From assembly GCA_905221605.1 (NCBI GenBank), contig CAJNDS010002708.1:237501-267500 (forward strand): DNA of 30,000 bases, read 5' to 3'. The number at the start of each line of letters is the position of its first letter. The stretch's first letter is position 1. Both the position numbers and the translations under genes were made by a program. A model generated the notes under the pieces. The model was not told where the DNA came from, did no database searches, and saw nothing but the letters and a program-made list of their open reading frames with translations. Below are positions 25,345 through 30,000 of the stretch, piece after piece. The stretch is from Symbiodinium natans. Its lineage: Eukaryota; Sar; Dinophyceae; Suessiales; Symbiodiniaceae.

Positions 25345-25384
25345 CAGGGTTTAGGGTTTAGGGTTTAGGGTTTAGGGTTTAGGG
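25345..25384 (+). repeat. TTTAGGG array
   Basis: About six canonical units. Confidence 0.93.
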
Positions 25385-25540
25385 TGTCTGCTGCGGCAGG
25401 TTTTGGGGGATTGGGGTCCACAGGTAGAGCACCCCAAACCAAAGATGAACTCCTACGCCCCTGACCACCTCAAATGTAGCCCCGAAATGGTCAGATTCCC
25501 TTATAGTAAAGGCCCTAAGAAGGTACACCCTAAACCCTAA
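25385..25540 (+). CDS. Exon-like fragment spanning a whole island
   Basis: 51 codons stay open across the entire unique island, from the end of a TTTAGGG array to the start of a CCCTAAA array: CLLRQVLGDWGPQVEHPKPK then MNSYAPDHLKCSPEMVRFPY then SKGPKKVHPKP, stopping at the array-derived TAA (25538). An internal AG after accccaaaccaaag could be an acceptor for the MNSYAPD part. Coding-like, family unknown. Confidence 0.3.
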   Translation, partial: CLLRQVLGDWGPQVEHPKPKMNSYAPDHLKCSPEMVRFPYSKGPKKVHPKP

Positions 25541-25658
25541 ACCGTAAACCCTAAACCCTGAACCCTGAACCCTGAACCCTGAACCCTGAACCCTGAACCC
25601 TGAACCCTAAACCCTCAGCCCTACACCATAAACCCTAAGCCCCAAACCCTAATTTCGG
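25541..25658 (-). repeat. CCCTAAA / CCCTGAA arrays
   Basis: Canonical units, then eight CCCTGAA units (25555-25608), then decayed copies. Confidence 0.92.
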
Positions 25659-25763
25659 AAACCACCAAATTTTCCTAGACTCCTAGACCCGTCTCTGCAA
25701 GATCTTTATGACATTCAGCACGAAGCCGATGCCGTGAAAAGGAAAGAAGCAGTGAATCCTTAG
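25659..25763 (+). CDS. Putative terminal-exon fragment
   Basis: The frame reads KPPNFPRLLDPSLQDLYDIQ then HEADAVKRKEAVNP and stops at TAG 25761 within unique sequence. The second half is a convincing charged helix. An acceptor-like cgtctctgcaag lies inside, in a different phase. Confidence 0.3.
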   Translation, partial: KPPNFPRLLDPSLQDLYDIQHEADAVKRKEAVNP

Positions 25764-25918
25764 AAAGACCTGGCAAAAAAGGGCTCCGAATCACGCACGC
25801 AAAAAGGATTCGGCGCCGAGAAAATAAATCATGGCAATACATATCATCTGCACATCCAGACCAATCTGCAGAGAGGAAAACCTAGATGAAAGCGAAAAGA
25901 TGATGCCCAGCGATCTTG
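25764..25918. other. Unique AT-rich stretch
   Basis: About 150 bp between two opposed coding-like regions, plausibly a shared 3' region if both are real. The 15-mer agacccgtctctgca occurs on either side (25685 and 26096). Confidence 0.3.
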
Positions 25919-26157
25919 TCAACAAATGTTTACCCCGTCATAGGTAGCCAGCCTCTGCTCCAAAGTTCTTCCTGAAGCAACCTCGTCATTGAAGACTCTT
26001 ATCCAAGGCTGCGAAAGATTTGTACAGTTGTCATGATCATGGCACTTGCGAGCTTTAGGGGGTTGACTGGTGTAAATGAAGCAGTTTTTGCAATAAGACC
26101 CGTCTCTGCACCCCCTCCTAGCGACCGCGAGGAGGGAAGCTCCGAAACACCACATGC
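25919..26157 (-). CDS. Minus-strand Cys/His-rich C-terminal coding region
   Basis: The non-telomeric part of a minus-strand ORF reads MWCFGASLLAVARRGCRDGS, YCKNCFIYTSQPPKARKCHD and HDNCTNLSQPWIRVFNDEVA, ending with EQRLATYDGVNIC and TGA. The cluster C..Y-C-x2-C.....K-C-H-x-H-x2-C looks metal-binding, though I cannot match it to a named finger. A good acceptor-like ctcctcgcggtcgctag on the minus strand (about 26120) would start the exon at RGCRDGSYC. Upstream the frame enters CCCTAAA repeat, so the true start is not here. About 79 non-repetitive codons without a stop make it the second most convincing coding region. Confidence 0.45.
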
Positions 26158-26288
26158 CCCAAACCCTAAACCCTAAACCCTCAACCCTCAACCCTCAACC
26201 CTCAACCCTTAACCCTAAACCCTAACCCTAAACCCTAAACCCCAAACCCTAAACCCTAAACCCCAAACCCTAAACCCTAAACCCTTAG
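26158..26288 (-). repeat. CCCTAAA array with CCCTCAA units
   Basis: Three canonical, four CCCTCAA, then mixed CCCTAAA/CCCCAAA units. Confidence 0.93.
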
Positions 26289-26381
26289 CCACCAAGCCAG
26301 GACATTGAGCAGCAAATCAGGGAGAACCAGCGCATCGCGGAGAAGTGGATTAAGAAGGAGGAGGCTTCTTCAGGGATGTAG
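26289..26381 (+). CDS. Putative terminal exon behind telomeric repeat
   Basis: Directly after the array's last unit (aaaccctaaacccttag) 30 codons read PPSQDIEQQIRENQRIAEKW then IKKEEASSGM and stop at TAG 26379 in unique sequence. The strongly helical, charged peptide is unlike anything the repeats can encode. The array sequence itself, pyrimidine-rich and ending in TTAG, would serve as the acceptor. No family known. Confidence 0.38.
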   Translation, partial: PPSQDIEQQIRENQRIAEKWIKKEEASSGM

Positions 26382-26403
26382 GGTTCAAGCCCTAAACCCT
26401 GAA

Positions 26404-26440
26404 CCTGTTAGGGGGTTTAGGGTTTAGGGTTTAGGGTTTA
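26404..26440 (+). repeat. TTTAGGG array, left side of a transposon target
   Basis: About four units ending in ..GGGTTTA, at which the element 26441-26767 is inserted. Confidence 0.9.
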
Positions 26441-26767
26441 ATCCGAGCATCTGATTAATTGGTGGGGCCCCCCCCCCCCCCCACAATAAGGAATGCAGGG
26501 TTCCGCAATAGTTGGACCATGGCCCTGTATTGATTCTCTATTAAAAACAATAGGCTGCTGATCCCTGAGGTGCTGTAGCTTTGCGTCTCCGCAAGCAAAA
26601 CAAGAAGCCTGCCGACAGATTTTTGAACACCCCCCAAAAAAATTCCTTTAAATGTGGGGGGTTTGTCCCATACGAAATCCACCCTAATGGAAAGTAGTCT
26701 TCCGGCGGGCTTCCGGCCAAAAAAAATTCTTTAAATGTGGGGGTATTAAATAAACTGATGCTCGGAT
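26441..26767. mobile_element. MITE-like element with TA target duplication
   Basis: A 327-bp segment bounded by perfect 11-bp terminal inverted repeats ATCCGAGCATC / GATGCTCGGAT, flanked on each side by TA (26439-26440 and 26768-26769). Removing the element and one TA restores a perfect ..GGGTTTAGGGTG telomere-type junction, so the insertion target was the TA of a TTTAGGG unit. TA duplication and short TIRs are typical of Tc1/mariner-like nonautonomous elements. Inside are a 15-base C run (26468-26482) and a near-duplicate aaattc(c)tttaaatgtgggg at about 26637 and 26727. No transposase is encoded; the two overlapping minus-strand frames (75 and 84 codons) are probably not genes. Confidence 0.8.
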
Positions 26768-26925
26768 TAGGGTGTAGGGTTTTCAGTGTAAACACCTCCG
26801 GGTCATACCTTCCCTGCAGGATGGAGTGCCTCCCCCGATTTAGGGTTTGGGGTTTCGGGGTTAGGGTTTCGAGTTTAGGGTTTAGGGTTTAGGGTTTAGG
26901 GTTTAGGGTTTAGGGTGAAGTTCAT
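26768..26925 (+). repeat. Unique spacer and TTTAGGG array right of the MITE
   Basis: Variants gggtgtagggt directly at the junction, a 60-bp unique stretch, then about 7-8 canonical units at 26855-26916. Confidence 0.85.
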
Positions 26926-26936
26926 CTTTATCCAGG

Positions 26937-27014
26937 GGAGCAGGAGAGGACCTTTTGATGGCAGGGAGAAGGGTTGGTAGAACTTCACCTTTCGCCCGTT
27001 ACATCTCCGCTTGA
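26937..27014 (+). CDS. Putative terminal-exon fragment
   Basis: After gttcatctttatccag, the frame in phase +1 reads GAGEDLLMAGRRVGRTSPFA then RYISA and stops at TGA 27012. It overlaps an inverted repeat (GGTGAAGTTC 26914 / GAACTTCACC 26980). Short. Confidence 0.22.
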   Translation, partial: GAGEDLLMAGRRVGRTSPFARYISA

Positions 27015-27023
27015 ACCTCTGCT

Positions 27024-27052
27024 CTGGACTCATGGGAAACCCATGAGTCCAG
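27024..27052. other. Perfect 13-bp hairpin
   Basis: CTGGACTCATGGG - AAA - CCCATGAGTCCAG forms a 13-bp perfect stem with a three-base loop. No U-tract follows, so it does not resemble a terminator. It is possibly a foldback footprint or an RNA hairpin. Confidence 0.7.
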
Positions 27053-27083
27053 GCTTTGGGCCCAGGATCGAAGATAGGGCATC

Positions 27084-27140
27084 ATGAAAGTTCCCTCAAG
27101 CTCTCTTTCGAGCCTCAAATCGTTCTCGACAAGGCCGTGA
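27084..27140 (+). CDS. Short ATG-initiated ORF
   Basis: 18 codons, MKVPSSSLSSLKSFSTRP, TGA at 27138. Ser-rich; no homologue; likely chance. Confidence 0.12.
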   Translation: MKVPSSSLSSLKSFSTRP

Positions 27141-27149
27141 TTTTTTCTT

Positions 27150-27244
27150 ATACCCCTAAACCCTAAACCCTGAAACCCTAAACCCTAAACCCCAAACCCC
27201 AAACCCCAAACCCCAAATGCCAAACCCTAGACTCTAGACCCTAA
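27150..27244 (-). repeat. CCCTAAA/CCCCAAA array
   Basis: Mixed canonical and CCCCAAA units. The next island (27245-27331) holds an open frame NNAKTVRNALRDGLTLNLSN that stops at 27329 in decayed repeat. Confidence 0.88.
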
Positions 27245-27399
27245 ACCCACCACGCCCCGAACAACGCAAAGACAGTGAGAAACGCACTCCGCGATGGCCT
27301 AACTCTCAACCTATCAAACCCTAAGCCTTGAACCCTAAGCCTCTCAACCTACTCAACCCTAAACCTCTTAACCTACTAAACCCCCTAAACCCTAAACCC

Positions 27400-27535
27400 T
27401 AAACCCATAGCCCCATAGCCCCATAGCCCCATAACCCCATAACCCCATAACCCCATAACCCCATAACCCCATAACCCCATAACCCCATAACCCCAAAAAC
27501 CCAAAACCCCATAACCCCATAACCCAACCCCTAAA
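27400..27535 (-). repeat. 8-bp CCCCATAA variant array
   Basis: Three or four CCCCATAG units then about ten CCCCATAA units, with a CCCAAAAA interruption near 27495. Confidence 0.94.
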
Positions 27536-27549
27536 GCCCAACCCTCCAG

Positions 27550-27615
27550 GAGCCGGTGGAGACGAATGGTGCGCAGGCTTGGGGGGATGGGGGGTGGTTA
27601 GGGTTTGGGGTTTAG
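27550..27615 (+). CDS. Exon-like fragment
   Basis: After caaccctccag, a frame reads EPVETNGAQAWGDGGW, then enters TTTAGGG-type repeat and stops at 27613. Short. Confidence 0.18.
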   Translation, partial: EPVETNGAQAWGDGGWLGFGV

Positions 27616-27755
27616 GGTTTAGGCTTCAGGGTTTAGGGTTTAGGGGTTTAGGGGTTTAGGGTTTAGGGTTTAGGGGTTTAGGGTTTAGGGGTTTAGGGTT
27701 TAGGGTTTAGGGTTTAGGGTTTAGTGTTTAGGGTTTAGGGTTTAGGGCTTGGGGC
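27598..27755 (+). repeat. TTTAGGG / TTTAGGGG array
   Basis: About 20 units mixing 7- and 8-bp forms, one TTTAGTG variant near 27722. Confidence 0.93.
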
Positions 27756-27789
27756 CCAGAACCCACGAGTCGACTTTTTTTGGCTGCAG

Positions 27790-27840
27790 TTTCGTTTTCC
27801 GGTGGCTGACGTGGAATCTCCTTCTCTGGCTGGTTCTTAG
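27790..27840 (+). CDS. Putative terminal-exon fragment with strong acceptor-like tract
   Basis: gactttttttggctgcag is followed by 16 open codons, FRFPVADVESPSLAGS, and TAG at 27838 inside unique sequence. Good splice context but a very short peptide. Confidence 0.24.
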   Translation, partial: FRFPVADVESPSLAGS

Positions 27841-27879
27841 TAAGCAAAGAGGGGAGGGAATGAGGGAGTGAGGTACCCC

Positions 27880-28025
27880 CTAAACCCTAAACCCGAAACC
27901 GAAACCCTAAACCCTAAACCTAAACCCTAAACTTTAAACCCTGAACCCTGAACCCTGAACCCTGAGCCCTAAACCCGAAACCTCAAGCCCCAAACCCAAA
28001 CCCCAAACCCCAGACCCTAAACCCA
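27880..28025 (-). repeat. Decayed CCCTAAA/CCCTGAA array
   Basis: Canonical, CCCTGAA and CCCCAAA units, irregular. Confidence 0.88.
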
Positions 28026-28027
28026 GT

Positions 28028-28123
28028 AGCTTCGGCTGCAACCTCAATGTAAAGGAGATGTGGTGCCGCCCGCATCCTCAGGGCACCATAGAAACCCGAG
28101 GCCGTAAACCCCAACTTCGGTAA
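28028..28123 (+). CDS. Exon-like fragment
   Basis: 31 codons in phase after aaacccagt: SFGCNLNVKEMWCRPHPQGT then IETRGRKPQLR, TAA at 28121. A second frame of the island is also open (LRLQPQCKGDVVPPASSG). Coding-like but ambiguous. Confidence 0.25.
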   Translation, partial: SFGCNLNVKEMWCRPHPQGTIETRGRKPQLR

Positions 28124-28144
28124 CTCTAAACAAGCCCAACAAGG

Positions 28145-28260
28145 TGAACCCTCAACCCTCAATCCCTCAATCCCTCAATTTCTCAATCCCTCAATCCCTC
28201 AATCCCTCAACCCCTCAATACCTCAACCCCTCAATCCCTCAACCCTCAACCCTAAACCTC
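28145..28260 (-). repeat. 8-bp TCAATCCC variant array
   Basis: About ten units of CCCTCAAT/CCCTCAAC with occasional changes (tttctcaa, tacctcaa). Confidence 0.92.
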
Positions 28261-28290
28261 AGACCTTGTAACACCTAAATCCCTGCCAAG

Positions 28291-28341
28291 ACTGCCAAGA
28301 CGAAGCCCTTGAGCAAGCTGGGGGGCCTGGATCGGGTTTAG
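28291..28341 (+). CDS. Short exon-like fragment
   Basis: After tccctgccaag, TAKTKPLSKLGGLDRV and a TAG from the next TTTAGGG unit. Too short to support alone. Confidence 0.15.
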   Translation, partial: TAKTKPLSKLGGLDRV

Positions 28342-28399
28342 GGTTTTAGGGTTTCGGGTTTAGAGTCTAGGGTCTGGGGCTTAGGGTCCAAACCCTAAA

Positions 28400-28980
28400 C
28401 GTTCAGGACTATTAGAACTATGAAGAATCCCTCATGAAGGACATCATATTACTACTGGCGGTTGACATCATTAGGCTGGCTTCATTCACCTCTTTTCCCC
28501 ATTGAAGAATTACTATGAAGAATACAATATTATTACGCGCATCAGTTATAATATTTCAAGCGCATGCACGAATTCTATTGTAAATGCGCGCAATGAACGA
28601 TCTTTGCGTAGTTCTTGGGCGTTTCTTTCTTCGTTCATACATTAGCTAATTTACTAGGAGTTACAATAGTATTACAACGGGGATACATGAAGAGAACCGC
28701 ACGTCAAGGGTGAACAGATGTACGAACGAATCCCCCATTAAAACCCCGTTAAAATATATTCATTAAAGGAGCGGTTACGAGGATACTAATAATAATAATA
28801 ATAATAATAAAAATAATAATAATAATGATAATAATAATAATACAAAAGGCTTATAAAATAGCAGTCTTTCCACGCATCACTTTCCAAACGCCCAAACGGC
28901 CTAGCTTTCTGGTCTTTTTACTAGTCCTTTCTCTGTCATGTCTGTCTTCTCTTTTCTCCTTTATTATCCCGTCAGCAAAC
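28400..28980. other. AT-rich unique island with AAT microsatellite
   Basis: The largest AT-rich island. The duplicated word actatgaagaat at 28418 and 28512 is followed at each site by a similar short frame (MKDIILLLAVDII and MKNTILLRASVII). An (AAT)n-type microsatellite lies at about 28787-28843. The right end is pyrimidine-rich (ttctcttttctcctttatta), like an acceptor tract, but leads into CCCTAAA repeat. No gene recognised. Confidence 0.45.
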
Positions 28981-28982
28981 AT

Positions 28983-29034
28983 ACCCTAAACCCTAAACCC
29001 TAAACCCTAAACCCTAAACCCTAAACCCTAAACC
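28983..29034 (-). repeat. CCCTAAA array
   Basis: Seven canonical units; the last substantial array in the window. Confidence 0.95.
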
Positions 29035-29284
29035 GATGTAATGATGTAAGTTTCCTACACCCTTATCGCCAGCCTTTTTCCCTTATCGCCAGGGGGGGGT
29101 GGGTCGTAATAGCGTCGGGTCTTCTTGAGTGTGATGTTGCGCCGGTGTGCAAGGCTCCACATGCAACTTCGGCGCATGCATGGACAACAGTTGTCAAGTT
29201 TCATTGAAAGCTACTTCGCTTAAAACATGAGCCCTCAACCCCTGCTCGCTGGCGGGCTAAAACACCGGGCATTCTCTTAAGACA
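29035..29284. other. Unique region, no supported gene
   Basis: The direct repeat cccttatcgccag occurs at about 29060 and 29080. Minus-strand frames ending near 29201 overlap the plus-strand candidate at 29285 and are not preferred. Confidence 0.35.
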
Positions 29285-29650
29285 ATGCAAGGGCCAGCGA
29301 CAGCTGGTACATGTGCATACAGGAGGGTTGATTCCTTTTGGAGTATCTTGAAGAAAAGTATGCGAAGCACCTTGCGCAGTCACTCCAAAGGAGTGCCGAA
29401 TCCCGATACCCCTCAAAATTGGCCGACCGGCACAAATCCCTTGCCTCCTCACCAAAGTCCCTGGAGCCTGTCCCTGGTGCTTTACATACGGTCAAGAAGA
29501 ACCGTGGACCTCAAAGCATTCAGAGCAGGGGTAAGCCCTGTTCCCATTAGCCCAAATTTTAAGATAATGCTTTACCGGGCAATAGTGTTTTCCATTGAAG
29601 TGGCGCACGCAAACGAAATAACACAAAACAAACACAAACATTGGGGTTAA
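29285..29650 (+). CDS. Hypothetical ORF in the longest telomere-free stretch
   Basis: 121 codons from ATG 29285 to TAA 29648: MQGPATAGTCAYRRVDSFWS ... SILKKSMRSTLRSHSKG ... LVLYIRSRRTVDLKAFRAG ... ISPNFKIMLYRAIVFSIEV. No array sequence contributes. An acceptor-like gtgcatacag (29321) and a donor-like GCAGGG|GTAAGC (29527) could delimit an internal exon. A second plus frame (from about 29338 to 29550; EYLEEKYAKHLAQSLQRSAE) is equally open and more helical over the same interval, so the correct frame is uncertain. No family recognised in either. Confidence 0.35.
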   Translation: MQGPATAGTCAYRRVDSFWSILKKSMRSTLRSHSKGVPNPDTPQNWPTGTNPLPPHQSPWSLSLVLYIRSRRTVDLKAFRAGVSPVPISPNFKIMLYRAIVFSIEVAHANEITQNKHKHWG

Positions 29651-29890
29651 CTGAAAAGCCACGTTTTTGCAACGTGAAACCGCGAAAATATCGGGATACG
29701 CAGTGTTTTCGGCCTGTTTGGACTAAAACCACATTCGAAATCGTGCTCTCGCTAGGGCCAAACGCTTATTTGTAAAACAAATCGCGCGACGGTTAACCGA
29801 GGCCGGAGAACGCGACGCAGTTTTCAATGCAGGTCACGCCGACCTCGTCCTGCCACCCTCACTGTCTGGGTTGGCGATTTGGGCGCTTGC
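29651..29890. other. Unique sequence, small hairpins only
   Basis: Small stems CACGTT-TTTGC-AACGTG (about 29661) and ATTTGT-AAA-ACAAAT (about 29769). No convincing gene. Confidence 0.4.
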
Positions 29891-29892
29891 GG

Positions 29893-29910
29893 GGTTTAGG
29901 GTTTAGGGTT
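29893..29910 (+). repeat. Residual TTTAGGG units
   Basis: Two to three units, the last in the window. The remaining sequence to 30000 is unique and ends in an acceptor-like ttcgacttacag, with nothing else recognisable. Confidence 0.85.
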
Positions 29911-30000
29911 TTACTACCATTTATCTTGAGGCACCCAGTAAGGAGAATGACTTGTGTTGCCGAGTGCTGTCGTTCCAAAGCTCCCAAATTCGACTTACAG

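Noticed and set aside
26455-26795. Minus-strand ORFs of 75 and 84 codons
   Set aside because: They lie inside or across the ends of the MITE-like element, overlap each other in different frames, and owe their repeated TFK-E/G-FF motifs to an internal duplicated stretch.
29201-29495. Minus-strand ORFs of 72 and 84 codons
   Set aside because: They lie antisense to the plus-strand candidates at 29285-29650, have no splice context, and are the likely shadows of a GC-balanced open region.

Overview
This is eukaryotic, gene-poor, repeat-dominated DNA. From about 4.1 kb to the right edge it is an archipelago. Arrays of the 7-bp plant/alga-type telomere repeat (TTTAGGG on one strand, CCCTAAA on the other), and many variants of it, alternate in orientation with islands of ordinary sequence, mostly 60-400 bp long. 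The TTTAGGG motif is known from plants, green algae, dinoflagellates, chromerids and some other protists. With no conserved gene to anchor taxonomy, a repeat-rich alga or dinoflagellate is only my best guess (low confidence). No bacterial-type operons, rRNA, tRNA or CRISPR arrays are visible.

Layout. 1-56: edge of a possible minus-strand coding segment. 50-3990: a 65-bp satellite with a higher-order repeat of about 843 bp, interrupted at 441-1127 by a broken minus-strand ORF pair that resembles the N-terminal region of Helitron-type helicase proteins. 4118-4527: about 58 nearly perfect TTTAGGG units. 4741-4960: an almost pure G/T tract. 4965-5602: a 21-bp minisatellite with its own 294-bp higher-order period. 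5786-6660: decayed telomere-like repeats. 6.7-29.9 kb: the archipelago proper. It contains a large imperfect inverted repeat (8681-9662), a dense cluster of palindromes (15401-15806), AT microsatellites, a small terminal-inverted-repeat element with TA target duplication inserted into telomeric repeat (26441-26767), and telomeric arrays flanked by direct duplications (19836-19988; 22766-22978). The last stretch (29035-29890) is the longest one free of telomere repeat.

Genes. I recognise no complete gene. Many islands contain a short open frame of protein-like composition, often following a splice-acceptor-like pyrimidine tract plus AG and ending in a stop inside the island or in the first telomere units. 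The strongest are listed as low-confidence partial CDS: 24538-24906, 25919-26157(-), 29285-29650, 18648-18746, 22980-23075, 21035-21118, 20013-20090, 25385-25540, 14969-15088. Either these are terminal-exon fragments stranded in telomeric DNA, or they are chance frames. In 25-codon islands an open frame in one of six is expected by chance, and TTTAGGG arrays close all six frames within 21 bp. That question is the main thing to test here.

The most informative structures are the insertion footprints: a transposon that landed in the telomeric repeat, and telomeric arrays bracketed by duplicated sequence. They show that the arrays are old interstitial insertions rather than one chromosome end.
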